64,000 nt of DNA from Moringa oleifera (GCA_021397835.1 JAJFZO010000707.1:137501-201500), one strand, 5' to 3'; numbered from the stretch's first letter, positions 1-10,747 are shown. A program made the numbers and translations. Notes: generated by a model from the letters alone, not told the origin.

Positions 1-3000
1 AACCCTGGGCATGGGAGGCATGACTCGGTAGCCCCCAGCAGGCACCACATGGGCCGCTAGCCCAGCGTGCGGCAGCAGTGGGGGCACCAGCCAGGCCACG
101 GGCACTCATCGCGAGCTAGCCACCTCGTCCCTGCCCCTCGACTTACTGCCCAACAAGCGAGCCAGGGGAGCTGCGTCGCACGGACCCTGGTCACGCGAGG
201 CATGCCTCGGCAGCCCCCAGCAGGCATCACATGGGCTGCTTGCCCATAATGTGGCTGCGGTGGGCGTGCCAGCCAGGCCAGTGGCGCCCATCGTGAGCTA
301 GCCCCCTCGTCCCCAACCCTCGACATAGTGCCCAGCGAGCAAGCCAGGGGAGCCACGTCCCACGGACACTGGGCACCGAAGGCATGCCTCAGCAACCCCC
401 AGCAGGCACGGCATGGGCTGCTTGCCCAGTGTGCGGCAGCTGTTGGCGTGCCAGCCAGGCTACGGCCACCCATCGCGCGCCAGCCCCCTCGTCCCTGCCC
501 CTCGACTTATTGCCCAGCGAGCGAGGCAGAGGAGCCGTGTCACACAGACCCTGGGCATGAGAGTCATGCCTCGGCATCCCCCAGCAAGCACAGCATGGGC
601 TGCTTGCCCAGCGTGCGGCAGTGGTGGGCACGCCAGCCAGGCTACGGGCGCCCATCACGAGCCAGGGGAGCAATGTTACATGGACCCTAAGCATAGGAGG
701 CATGACTCGGCAGCCCCAAGCAGGCACGGTATGGGATGCCAGCCCAGCGTGCCGCAGCGGTGGGGGCACTAGCCAGGCCACGGGCCCCCATCGCGAGCCA
801 GCTCCCTCGTCCCTACCCCTCGACTTACTGCCCAGCGAGCGAGCCAGGGGAGACGCATCGCACTAGCAATGGTCACTAGAGGCATGCCTCGGCAACCCTC
901 AGAAGGCGCCGCATGGGCTGCTTGCCCACTGTGTGGCATCCGTGGGCACACCAGCAAGGCCACTGGCGCCCATCACGTGCCAGCCCCCTCGTCCCTGCCC
1001 CTCGACATGGTGCCCAGCAAGCTGGCCGGGGGAGCCACGTCACATGGACCATGGGCACGGAAGGCATGCCGCGGCAGCCCCCAGAAAGAACCGCATGGGC
1101 TGCTTGCCCGCTGTGCGACAGCGGTGGGCACACCAGCAAGGCCACGGGCGCCCATCACTTGCCAGCCCCCTCGTCCTTGCTCCTCGACGTGGTGCCCAGC
1201 GAGCGAGCCAGGGGAGCCGCATCACGTGGACCCTGGGCACAGAAGGCATGCCTCGGCAGCCCCCCGCAGGCATGGCATGGGCCAAGTGTGCGGCAGCTGT
1301 GGGCGCGCCAGCCAGGCCAGTGGGGCCCATCGCGAGCCAGCCCCATCGTCCCCAACCCTCGACGTAATACCCAGCGAGCGAGCCAGGGGAGCCGCGTTGC
1401 AAGGTCACTAGGCACAGGATGCATGCCTCAGCAGCCCCCAGCAGGCACAACATGGGCTGCTTTCCCAGAGTGCGGTAGCTGTGGGCACGCCAGCCTAGCT
1501 ACGGGCACCCATCGTGAGCCAGCCCCCTCCACTTACTGCCCAACGAGCGAGGCAAGGAAGCCATGTCACATGGACCCTAGGCACAAGAGTCATGCCTCGG
1601 CAGCCACCAATAGGCAAGGCATGGGCTGCTTTCCCAGCGTGTGGCAGCGGATGGCACGCCAGCCAGGCCATTGGTGCCCAACGGGAGCTAGCCTCATCGT
1701 CCCTGTCCCTCGACATAGTGCCCAGCGAGCGAACCAGGGGAGCTGCGTCACACAGACCGTGGGAACGGGAGACATGCCTCAGTAGCCCCCATAAGGCATG
1801 GCATGGGCCAAGTGCCCAGCATGCAGCAGCGGTGGGTGCGCCAGCTAGGCCAGTGGAGCCCATCGCGAGCCAACCCCCTTGTCCCCAACCGTCGACGTAG
1901 TGCCCAGCGAGCGAGCCATGGGAGCCGCGACGCTTGGACACTGGGCACTGGAGGCATGACTCAGCAGCCCCCAGCAGGCACGGCATGGGCTGCTTGCCCA
2001 GTGTGCGGCAGATGTGGGCACACCAGCAAGGCCACAGGTGCTCATCGCGTGCCAGCACCGTCTTATCTGGCCCTCGACATGATGCCCAGCGAGCGAGCCA
2101 GGGGAGCCGTGTTGCAAGAACACTGGGCATCATAGGCATGCCTAGGCAGCCCCCAGCAGGCATGGCATGGGCCACTTGCCTAGCGTGCGACAGCTGTGGG
2201 CGCGCCAGCCAGGCCATGGGCGCCCATCGCAAACCAGCCCCCTCGTCCCTGCCCCTCCACTTACTTCCCAGCGAGTGGGCCAGGGGAGCCGCATCACACA
2301 GACCCTGGGCACGGGAGCCATGCCCTAGCAGCCCCCCGCAGGCACGGCATTGGCTGCTTCCCTTGCGTGCGGCAGCGGTGGGCACACCAGCAAGGCCACT
2401 GGTGCCCATCGCGTGCCAGCCCCCTCGTCCCTCCCCTCAACATGGTGCCCAGCGAGCGAGTTTGGGGAGCCACAATACATGGACCCTGAGCATGGCAGGC
2501 ATGCCTCAGCAAAGCTCAGCACGCATGGCATGGGCTGCTTGCCCAGCATGCGGCAGCGATGGGCACTCAAGCAAGGCCACGGGCGCCCATCGCGTGCCAG
2601 CCCCCTCGTCCCTGCCCCTCAACATGGTGCCCAGCGAGCGAGCTAGGGGAGCCATGTCGTATGGACACTGGGCACAAAAGGCATGCCTCGGCAGCCCCCA
2701 GCAGGCACGACATGGTCTGCTTGCCCAGCGTGTGGCAGCTGTGGGCGCGCCAGCCAAGCTACGGGCGCCCATCGCGAGCTAGCCCCCACGTCCCTGCCCC
2801 TCGTCATGGTGCCCAGCGATCCAGCCAGGGGAGCCACATCGCATGGACCCTGGGCATGCGAGGCATGCCTCAACAGTGCCCAACAGGCACAGTATGGGCC
2901 AAGAGCCCAGCGTGCGGCAGTTGTGGGCGCGCCAGCAAGGCCAGTGGCGCCCATCGTGGGCCAGCCCCCTCATCCCCGACCCTCGACGTAGTGCCCAACG

Positions 3001-3690
3001 AGCGAACCTTGGGAGCCGCGTCGCATCAATCCTGGGCATGGGAGGCATGCCTCTGCAGCCTCCAGCAGGCACAGTAAAGGCCAAGTGCCCACCGTGCGGC
3101 AACAGTGGGTGCGCCAGCCAGGCCACTGGCGCCCATCGCGTGCCAGCCCCCTCGTCCCCGAGCCTCGACGAAGTGCCCAGCGAGCGAGCTAAGGGAGCTG
3201 TGTCACATAGACAGTGGGCACAGGAGGCATGCCTCGGCTGCCCCAAGCAGGCACGGCATGGGCTACTTGCCCAACGTGTGGCTGCTGTGGGTGCGGCAGC
3301 GAGGCCACGAGCTCCCATCGCGAGCCAGCCCCCTCGTCTCTGCCCCTCCACTTATTGCCCAGCGAGTGAGCCAGGGGAGCCACGTCGCACAGACACTGGG
3401 CACAGAAGGCATGCCTCGGCAACCCCCAGCAAGCACGGCATGGGCCGCTTGCCCAGTGTGCGGCAGCTGCGAGGGCGTCAGCCAGGCCATGGGCGCCCAT
3501 TGCGAGCCAGCCCCCTTGTCCTAACCCCTTGACTTACTGCCCAGTGAGCGAGCCAGGGAAGCCACGTCGCATGGACCCTTGTCACGGAAGGCATGCCTCA
3601 GCAACCCCCAGCGTGCAGCAGCGGTGGGCACACCAGCATGGCCACGGGTGCCCATCGCGTGCCAGCCCCTTGTCCCTGCCCCTCGACATG
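1..3690 (+). repeat. 45S rDNA intergenic-spacer subrepeat array A1, about 20 monomers
   Basis: Head-to-tail GC-rich monomers of about 182 bp. The landmark CATGCC recurs at 383, 565, 883, 1065 and 1247, exactly 182 bp apart, with a 136-bp monomer ending near 701 that lost a block of about 45 bp, and a 175-bp step to 1422. Each monomer carries GGCATGGGCTGCTTGCCCAG, GCGGCAGCGGTGGGCGCGCC and CCCCTCGTCCCTGCCCCTCG-like blocks in that order. Identity as IGS is inferred from position: the same repeats follow the 3' end of 26S elsewhere in the window (14833, 19935, 34023, 59936). Plant IGS regions normally carry such subrepeats. Because 182 is not a multiple of three and stops are rare, long frames appear on both strands; none has a recognisable protein fold, and I do not call them genes. 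Confidence 0.88.
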
Positions 3691-3707
3691 GTAGGATAGT
3701 TGCTTAC
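3688..3707 (+). pseudogene. 18S rRNA remnant, 20 bp, 5' of the el1 insertion
   Basis: ATGGTAGGATAGTTGCTTAC matches the 18S stretch just upstream of the LTR insertion in the other units (for example 27469-27488). The IGS array joins it at a shared ATGGT (3688-3692), so about 325 nt of 18S 5' sequence plus the spacer and ETS are missing here. The last five bases CTTAC (3703-3707) are the left target-site duplication of el1, CCTAC with one C-to-T change. Confidence 0.8.
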
Positions 3708-4265
3708 TGTCAGACCCTTGAATCTCAGTACCAAGGCGTAGGCATGGCGAATCTTGCTCCATGCCCGCACCTACAAGTGTGGAGGACCACGCTAGCAAGG
3801 CAAAAACGCATGAGTTAGACATGAAAACAAATGCGGGAGACTTGGTGAGAAATCAAGTTTCACACTTACAGTGGCGAGATTCACTGATGATTTGGGAACG
3901 TTGTGGAGTGAGGGACAAAGCACACAAACAGACCCATAAGCCCGCTTAAGGGGAAAAGCGGCACAGATGCCTCAAGTAAGCACCAGCACACGGTGGTGCG
4001 AATATGTCCATTGACGGGAACACAGGGTAGAATCCGGGAACCCAGCTTAGCATGGATGGAAAGTCCAGCAAGCAAAGATATTCCACAAAGAAAGGATATG
4101 GCTATCGGCTAGAGGAGGATCAAGGCGATAGAAGGATAAGAAAGAGATGTTTTTCCCGAAAGCCAAAGGAGATAAGGCTCGAAAAGAGTCCTAAACGGAA
4201 ACCACCTCCTCAAGCCTATCCAAACCGGTTAAAAGCGAATAAGAAGGCTTAGAGAAGACTTCAAA

Positions 4266-4310
4266 GGAGATGAGATCCTTGACTAAAGGAGAGTCAAGGA
4301 TCTTATCTCC
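4266..4310 (+). repeat. 19-bp inverted repeat with 7-nt loop, unique to this LTR
   Basis: Left arm GGAGATGAGATCCTTGACT (4266-4284), loop AAAGGAG (4285-4291), right arm AGTCAAGGATCTTATCTCC (4292-4310). The arms are complementary except for one C/T difference. The other LTRs have the left arm but lack the right arm; instead they have only a short natural hairpin, GACTC-AAGGA-GAGTC, at this place. Confidence 0.9.
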
Positions 4311-4364
4311 GAAAAACGTGGGATAACCAAGAGAGAGTGTTTGAGTAGGACACTCCTCAACTAA

Positions 4365-4375
4365 TATAAAAAAGG
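4365..4375 (+). promoter_or_regulatory. TATA box of the el1 5' LTR (Pol II)
   Basis: TATAAAAAAGG lies in the last third of the LTR and is conserved in all near-complete LTRs here (9916, 28197, 36477, 47287). It would place the U3/R boundary a few tens of bases downstream. Inferred from the motif only. Confidence 0.6.
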
Positions 4376-4491
4376 GGCTTGGGTTTAGTTGTAAACACAT
4401 CGAGTAATACAAACTCAAGTGTGTGGGTAGCTACAGGCTTTGGGTACTCTTAGGGAGAGATCCGTCTTTTGTAAAGAGTTCCTTTATTGTC

Positions 4492-4497
4492 AATAAA
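4492..4497 (+). promoter_or_regulatory. Polyadenylation signal AATAAA in the el1 5' LTR
   Basis: AATAAA sits about 120 bp downstream of the TATA box, the order expected for U3-R-U5. It is repeated in the 3' LTR at 10043-10048. Confidence 0.45.
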
Positions 4498-4662
4498 GGT
4501 TGAGAAAGAGTTCTCGTAATACTGTCTCTTTACTTTGCTTTTGCATTATTGTCTCTTCTGCTTCGCTTGGCGCGGGCTTAGAAAGTTGGGCTGGCTAGTT
4601 GGACGCACTTAGCGCCATCAAACTAGGGTTGCGCTGATCCCGCAACAAACGGTGTGACAGTT

Positions 4663-4674
4663 TGGTATCAGAGC
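4663..4674 (+). other. Primer-binding site, initiator tRNA-Met type
   Basis: TGGTATCAGAGC lies three bases after the 5' LTR end. This is the usual plant LTR-element primer site complementary to the 3' end of initiator methionine tRNA. The corresponding site in el2 (38597-38608) is mutated. Confidence 0.85.
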
Positions 4675-4753
4675 GCCGTCTTGATCACCACTTTCTCAAA
4701 CTTGTGGTTGATCTTATCATTGCCAAGGCCCCATGCCAGGAGGGAGTGAGTCA

Positions 4754-5773
4754 ATGCGAAAGCGTGTTGCTTAGTTGGAAGAGATCGTTGGTGCACTGAT
4801 GGAAGGATCAACATGCACGCTAGCTGAGTTAATGGAGACAATCACCCAGCAACAGTCCTCAATGGTAGATGACATCGGAAACCTCAAGGAGACTGTGAGG
4901 AGCCTTGAGACCGAGATCATGTTGCTAAAAAGGGCTCCCCACACCCCTACGGTAGGGGCAGACTCTACTATGGCTAAGCTAAAGGTGCCAGAACCAAAGC
5001 CGTTCTCTGGAGAGAGGAACACCAAGGAGTTGGAGAACTTCTTATGGGATATGGAGCAGTACTTCAAAGCTACTAGAGTGCCTGAAAATAACCAGGTAAT
5101 GATCACATCCATGTACTTATCTGGTGATGCTAAGTTGTGGTGGCGCACCAGTATGCAAGATGATGCTATCATGGGAACGCCTAGCATTGATTCGTGGGAG
5201 ACACTCAAAAGGGAATTGAAGGAGCAATTCTTGCCATGTAACACCTCGTTCATGACTAGGGAACAACTGAAATGCCTGAAGCAGATAGGTTCAGTGCGTG
5301 ACTTCATCAAGAAGTTCAGTTCACTGATGTTGGACATCAAGAACATGTCAGAGGAGGATAGGTTGTTTAACTTCCTATCAGGCTTGCAGCCCTAGGCTCA
5401 AGCAGAACTAAGGCAGCAAGGTGTCCAAGATTTGCCCTCAGCATTTTCCATGGCGGATAGCTTGGTGGATTTCAAGTATGCGGGTGGTGCTCCCGAAAAG
5501 AAAGGTGAGAAACGAGGGAAGGCTGGAAAAGAGATGAAAAAGCCCAATGGCAAGGGCAAGAAAAAGAAGAATGCTGAGACCAGCAAGCCTCGGGGCTCAT
5601 CCCCTTTGAAAGGAAAGGGAAAGAGTGTGGACCAAGGGGGTTGCTTCTTATGCAACGAGCCACATAGAGCACGCGATTGTCCTCCCAAGGAGAAGTTAGC
5701 GGCGCTCATGGCAGCAAAGGATTCCTTCAAGGAAAAGGAAAAGAATACCACAACTCGGGTGAATCCAATCTAG
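4754..5773 (+). pseudogene. gag: el1 gag (capsid and zinc knuckle), broken
   Basis: The Gag reading frame starts at the ATG at 4754 (in el2 the same ATG at 38689 opens an uninterrupted stretch). A coiled-coil-like N-terminus (about 4775-4950) is followed by a retrotransposon gag/capsid domain with KLKVPEPKPF and FLWDMEQYFKA, then a Lys-rich linker and a CCHC zinc knuckle (5642-5680, C-x2-C-x3-H-x4-C, one residue shorter than the commonest spacing). It is interrupted by TAG at 4772-4774, 5393-5395 and 5771-5773, all in frame, with no frameshift between them. The protein would package element RNA and bind nucleic acid. Confidence 0.88.
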
Positions 5774-6145
5774 CTGCTGAATGCGATCACACCCAAGAAC
5801 TTGCAAAAATGGTTGATCTATGTCCCGGTGAAGGTAAACGGGAATGATGCAATGGCAATGTTGGATATGGGAGCTACCAACAATTTCATCACGGAAAGAG
5901 AAGTGGGAAAGCTCGGGCTTAATCTTTCTCCAGCCTCAATCAAGTTCAAAGTAGTGAATGCTGAGGCGAAGGCAGTATGCGGAGCTGCCACTATGACCCT
6001 TGAGGTAGGTGAATGGAAAGGTACGTCCAACTTCATGATAACTCAGTTAGATGACTTTGATGTTATCTCGGGTCTAGATTTCTTCAGACAAGCCAAGGCG
6101 TCGATGATGCCCCACTTAGGTTGCCTACTCGTGGCTGATGAGTGA
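5774..6145 (+). pseudogene. el1 aspartic protease, broken
   Basis: Retropepsin-like region in the same frame as gag. The active-site triad reads D-M-G (5864-5872, in LDMGATNNFI), whereas el2 keeps D-T-G at the same place, so the catalytic loop is mutated by an ACG-to-ATG change. The frame closes at TGA 6143-6145, a stop also present in el2 (39986-39988). The protease would normally cleave Gag-Pol. Confidence 0.87.
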
Positions 6146-7057
6146 GCCCCGAGCCTAATCAGAACCAAAGCAACAAGAGAGTTTTCGTTAGATAAAAAAC
6201 AAATTGGGTTGCAATCTGCAAAGCAACTAAAGTCTGGACTACGGATGGGTGAAGTGACGATGGTGGCAGCACTATTCGAGGCAAAACCAGATCAGGTTGT
6301 AGAGGTGCCCGACAAGATCGCTGAAGTGTTGAAGGAATTCAGTGACACGATGCCACTGGAGCTCACCAAGACATTGCCTCCGAGGAGGAATGTTGATCAT
6401 ATGATCGAGTTACTTCCGGGTGCTAGACCCCCTGCTCAAGCACCATATCGAATGCCCCCGTCGGAACTAGTCGAATTACGAAAGCAACTAGACGAGTTGT
6501 TAGAAGCGAGTTTCATTCAGCAATCAAAGGCCCTTTATGGCGCACCTGTGCTATTCCAGCGAAAGCAAAATGGCTCGCTGAGGATGTGCGTCGATTACCG
6601 AGCATTAAACAAGGTAACGGTAAAGAACAAATATCCGGTGCCAAACGTTGTTGACTTATTTGATCGGTTATCAAGGGCCAAGTACTTTACGAAGCTAGAC
6701 TTCTGGTTAGGATACTGGCAAGTCAGAGTAACTGAGGGGGATGAAGGAAAAACTACATGCGTCACAAGGTACGGCTCTTATGAGTTCATGGTGATGCCCT
6801 TCGGGCTAACCAATATGCCTGCTACCTTTTGCAATCTTATGAATGACGTATTGTTTAAGTTTTTGGACAAGTTTGTGGTAGTCTACTTGGATGACATTGT
6901 GGTCTATAGCGAGACCCTAGATGACCACGCAAAGAATTTACGGCATGTAGTTGCAAGAGCACCAGCTGTACATCAAGAAGGAAAAATGCGAGTTTTGCAA
7001 GCAAAAGGTGCCATTCTTGGGACATTGGGTTGGGAACGGACAGACACAAATGGATGA
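6146..7057 (+). pseudogene. el1 reverse transcriptase, broken
   Basis: Same frame as gag and protease. Ty3-type RT blocks are visible in order: APYRMPPSELVELRKQLDEL, LRMCVDYRALNKVT, KYFTKLDF with the first catalytic Asp at 6698-6700, FMVMPFGLTN, and the catalytic YLDD at 6884-6895. The motif after the first Asp reads LDFWLGYWQ, with Trp where el2 has Arg (LDLRSRY). A deletion of about 10 nt near 6945-6950 shifts the frame; the RT thumb continues in another frame from about 6951. Confidence 0.92.
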
Positions 7058-7645
7058 AATGAAAGTGAAGGCCATCATGGAGTGGCCAGCCCGCGAAAAG
7101 TTGCTGAATTGCAATCATTCCTTGGGCTCATAAACTAGTACAGATGGTTCATCAAAGTTTATTCGAGCAAGAGCAACCCTTTGACAGACTTGCTAAAGAA
7201 AGATAGCCCGTGGGTGTGGACCGATGAATGCAATAAGGCTTTCGAGGGATTAAAACAGGCGATAGCCTTGGAACCAGTACTGTCCCTATCAAACTTTAAA
7301 GAGCCATTTGAGGTAGTCACAGACACTTCTGATCGAGCAATCGGGGGTGTGTTAGTGCAGAATGGCCATCCTGTGGCATTCGAGAGTCAAAAACTCAAGG
7401 ATGCAGAGCAGTGTTATTCGACTCATGAAAAGGAGATGACGGCTGTTGTCCATTGCCTAGGGACATGGCGGCATTACTTGCTTGGGACAAAATTTAAGGT
7501 GATTACTGACAATGTTGCTAATACTATTTTCGCTCACAGAAAAAGCTATCTCCGAAACAAGCAAGATGGCAAGAGTTTGTGGCGGAGTTTGATTTTGTAT
7601 GGGAACACAAACCAGGCAAATAAAACATTGTTGCTGATGCACTAA
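6951..7645 (+). pseudogene. el1 RT thumb and RNase H, frameshifted
   Basis: From 6951 the thumb sequence (EHQLYIKKEKCEFCKQKVPF) is readable until a TAA/TAG cluster near 7131. The first frame resumes around 7160 through the RNase H domain: catalytic Asp at 7322-7324 in VVTDTSD, the Glu-containing STHEKEM, and the ITDN motif. A 1-nt loss at about 7522 compared with el2 (AATACTATT against AATACCTATT) shifts the frame again, and a TAA ends the reading at 7645. RNase H would remove the RNA strand during cDNA synthesis. Confidence 0.88.
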
Positions 7646-8930
7646 GCCACGTAGAAGTGCAAACTTATGTGGCTGCTCTGATGGGTGTCCAAAGCGACTT
7701 ACTCGAGCAAATAAGATCGGTAGCTGGGAAAGATACCGCATATGCCCGACTCATAGAGGAAGTGAGCAAAGGCTTGAGCTGAAGATATTGGATCGAGGAT
7801 GGGTTGCTATATGCTTGAGGAGACAGACTGTTTGTGCCTATGTCTGGTGGACTTCGAAAACAGTTGCTGAGGGAAACCCATGACCCGCTATGGGCAGGTC
7901 ATTCGGGCGTCAAGAGGATGCTCGCGCTATTGACAAGATCCTATTACCAGCCCAAGTTGATGGAAGATGTGGGGGCCTATGTTCGCACATGCTTAGTGTG
8001 CCAACAAGACAAAACGGATAGAAGGAGGGAGGCGGGTTTGCTCCAACCCTTGCCCATTCCGGAACACCCATGGGAGTCGGTGTTGATGGATTTCATTGTG
8101 GGCTTCCCAAAGGTAAATGGATTATCCGCTATAATGCTGATTGTTGATAGGTTCTCAAAGTATGCTATCTTTGTTGATAGGTTCTCAAAGTATGTTACTT
8201 GAGCGTGCCCAGCTGATACGGCCGCTGAGATGTTTTCCAAATATGTTGTTAAGTTATTTAGGTTACTGAAAGACATTGTGAGTGACAGAGATGCTAGATT
8301 CATGGGAAGATTCTAGATAGTATTGCTAAACATGATGGGAACAGATTTCAAATTCTCCACAGCAAACCATCCACAGACAGACGATCAAACAGAGAGGGTA
8401 AATAGGTTGCTGGAGGAGTATTTGTGGTGCTACGTGACTGCAAGCCAAAGAAATTGGCTTGAATTGATGGATGTAGTGTAGTTTTGCTACAACATCCATC
8501 GCTCATCATCGGCAGGTCTAAGTCCTACAAAGGTTGCTTTCGGGCAACAATCAATGATGCCCCATGAGATAGCCAAGCAGAGGAGCCAAGGGAGCTGCCA
8601 AAAGCCTACCGTTATGCTCGGCACAAGCAAGAGTTGATTGACCAATTGAGGGATAGCTCTTTTAAGGCATAGAGGCGTATGAAGAAATATGTTGACAAAA
8701 AGAGATGTGATGCTGAGTTCCAAGTTGGGGACAAGGTGATACTGAAGCTGACACCTCAAATTTGGAAGAAAATCACGAAGAAGGGAGTTCATCGAGGCCT
8801 TATCCCAAGGTATGATGGACCATTTGAGATCGAGAAGAAAGTTAGAGCAGTAGCTTACAGGTTGAAGCTACCACAACATCTAAAGATGCACCCAACATTC
8901 CACGTGAGCTTCCTTAAAGAGTTTTAGGAA
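7646..8930 (+). pseudogene. el1 integrase, broken
   Basis: The zinc-binding N-terminus (H-x6-H ... CLVC) lies in a clean stretch, 7834-8202. The core follows with D1 in LMDFIVGFPK, D2 in SDRDARF and E in QTERVN, but it is cut by TGA 8200-8202 and TAG 8314-8316, both shared with el2 and el3. A partial duplication at 8141-8194 adds residues just before the first stop. The C-terminal part (8679-8927) keeps the GPY/F-type module (RYDGPFEI ... FHVSFLKEF). The enzyme would insert cDNA into the genome. Confidence 0.9.
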
Positions 8931-9189
8931 GATGCAGATCGTACACGCAAGCAGGCTAAGCGTTCATCGCCGGTAACTCGAGTTCAATTTGACAAGGAAA
9001 TAAAGAAAATCCTTGATCATCTAAAAGAGGGCTATAGTAAGATGAATTGGAGGACATACTACTTAGTCCAGTGGAAAGGTACCAATGACTTGGATACGAG
9101 TTGGGAAAAAGATACCACATTGTGGCAATTCAAGGACAAGATCAAAGGGTTTCAAAACACTAAGCCGACGAGGGTGTCAGGCTCTTCTG
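8931..9189 (+). pseudogene. el1 chromodomain at the integrase C-terminus
   Basis: Reading through the stop at the end of the GPY/F module gives a chromodomain-like sequence with KEIKKILDH, YYLVQWKGT and DTSWEK (about 8995-9115), then a Ser/Gly tail. Chromodomains in this position define chromoviruses and are thought to guide integration to particular chromatin. It is not in one open frame with the upstream part. Confidence 0.78.
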
Positions 9190-9201
9190 GTGGGGGTGGT
9201 T
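9190..9201 (+). other. Polypurine tract of el1
   Basis: TGGTGGGGGTGGTT-type purine-rich run directly before the 3' LTR, the priming site for plus-strand DNA. The same run precedes the LTR of el3 at 55613-55625. Confidence 0.65.
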
Positions 9202-10211
9202 TATCAAACCCTTGAATCTGAGTACCAAGGCATAGGCATGGTAAGTCTTACTCCATGCCTGGACCTACAAGTGTGGAGGACCACACTAGAGAGGCAAAAA
9301 CGCATGAGTTAGATGTGAAAACGAATGCAGGAGACTTGGTGACAAATCGAGTTTCATACTTATAGTAGTGAGATTCGCTGATGAGTTGGGAACGTTGTGG
9401 AACGAGGGATGAAGCACACAAATAGATCCATAAGCCCGCTTAAGGGGGAAGCAGCAGAGATGCCTCAAGCAAGCACCAGCACATGGTGGTGCGAATATGT
9501 CTAGTGACGGGAACACATGGCAGAATCCAGGAACCTAACTTCGCATGGATGGAAAGTCCAGCAAGCGAAGATATTCCACAAAGAAATGATATGGCTATTG
9601 GCAAGTGGTGGATCAAGGTGATAGAAGGATAAAAAAGAGATGTCTATCCTAAAAGCCAAGGGAGATAAGGCTCTGAACGGAAACTACCTCCTCAAGCCTA
9701 TCCAAACTGCTTGAAAGTGGATAAGAAGGCTTGGAGAAGACTTCAAAGGAGATAAGATCCTTGACTCATGGAGAGTCCTTGCAGGAGAAGGATGCTATCC
9801 AAAATTTGAAGATAAGCCTCAATGAGATAAAGATTCGTGATCAAGATTGGGTGGCCTATCTGAAAAATGTGGGATAACTAAGAGGGAGTGTTTGAGTAGG
9901 ACACTCCTCAACTAGTATAAAAAAGGGGCTTGGGTTCAGTTGTAAACACATCGAGTAATACAAACTCAAGTGTGTGGGTAGCTAGAGGCTTTGGGTGCTC
10001 TTAGAGAGAGACCCTTCTTTTGTAAAGAGTTCTTTTATTTTCAATAAAAGTTGAGAAAGAGTTCTCGTAATATCGTCTTCTTACTTTGCGTTTTGCATTG
10101 TTGACTCTTATTCTTCTTTTGGCACGAGCTTAGAAAGTTGGGCTGGTTAGGTGCACGCATCTAGTGCCATCACAATAGAGTTGTGCTAATCCCGCAACTG
10201 ACGGTGTGACA
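9202..10211 (+). repeat. 3' long terminal repeat of el1
   Basis: It begins TATCAAACCC (TGTCAGACCC in the 5' LTR) and ends GGTGTGACA; 1010 bp. It contains TATAAAAAAGG (9916-9926) and AATAAA (10043-10048). It retains the internal block missing from the 5' LTR. It is followed by the target duplication CCTAC (10212-10216) and 18S. Confidence 0.92.
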
Positions 10212-10660
10212 CCTACAATGGTGGTGATGGGTGATAGAGAATTAGGGTTCGATTCTGGAGAGGGAGCTTGAGAAACGGCTGACACATCCAAGGAAGGCAG
10301 CAGGTGTGCAAATTACCCAATCCTAACATGGGGAGGTAGTGACAATAAATAACAATACCGGGCTCTTTGAGTCTGGTAATCGGAATGAGTGCAATCTAAA
10401 TCCCTTAATGAGGATCCATTGGAGGGCAAGACTGCTGCCAGTAGCTGCGGTAATTTCATCTCCAATAGCTTATATTTAAGTTGTTGCAGTTAAAAAGCTC
10501 GTAGCTGGACCTTGGGATGGGTCGGTCGGTCTGCTTATGGTGTGCACCGATTGGCTCGTCCCTACTGTCGACGATGTGCTCCTCGCATTTCGCTCTGGAT
10601 ATTGCTTTTAGGACTCCACTGGCACCTTATGAGAAATTAAAGTCTTTGGGTTCCGGGGGC

Positions 10661-10696
<36 letters not shown>

Positions 10697-10747
10697 TGAA
10701 GGGCACCACCAAGAGTGGAGCCTGCGGCTTAAATTGACTCAACATGG

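Larger units (their letters stand above)
3708..4659 (+). repeat. 5' long terminal repeat of el1
   Basis: It starts TGTCAGACCC and ends GGTGTGACA, giving the standard TG...CA ends, and is 952 bp long. It contains a TATA-type box (4365-4375) and AATAAA (4492-4497). It is shorter than the other LTRs in the window (1005-1020 bp) because the segment between 4292 and 4310 replaces roughly 85 bp that the other copies have, creating a palindrome. Confidence 0.92.
3708..10211 (+). mobile_element. Ty3/gypsy chromovirus el1, full-length but dead, inserted in 18S rDNA
   Basis: A 6.5-kb LTR retrotransposon with 5' LTR, primer-binding site, gag, protease, reverse transcriptase, RNase H, integrase, C-terminal chromodomain, polypurine tract and 3' LTR. 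The pol order PR-RT-RH-INT is that of Ty3/gypsy, and the chromodomain places it among chromoviruses; the finer lineage (perhaps the Galadriel/monkey group) is a guess. It is flanked by CTTAC (3703-3707) and CCTAC (10212-10216), a 5-bp target duplication, and 18S sequence continues on the right side. The gag-pol frame is broken by several stops and frameshifts, so it cannot encode its own proteins. The two LTRs differ by many substitutions and by a large rearrangement, so the insertion is old. Confidence 0.93.

Noticed and set aside
913..1785. A 290-codon open frame and many others of 100-300 codons on both strands in the GC-rich arrays
   Set aside because: They follow the 182-bp period, appear in all frames and on both strands, have no domain, and change with every monomer. 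They are explained by stop-poor tandem repeats.
1..3690. CRISPR-like array
   Set aside because: Monomers are contiguous 182-bp repeats with no unique spacers, and the context is plant rDNA.
1..3690. Centromeric satellite
   Set aside because: The monomer length would fit, but the array follows 26S and precedes rDNA spacer several times, so IGS subrepeat is the better call.
3708..10211. An active retrotransposon
   Set aside because: At least four in-frame stops before RT, frameshifts in RT, RNase H and integrase, and a mutated protease triad.
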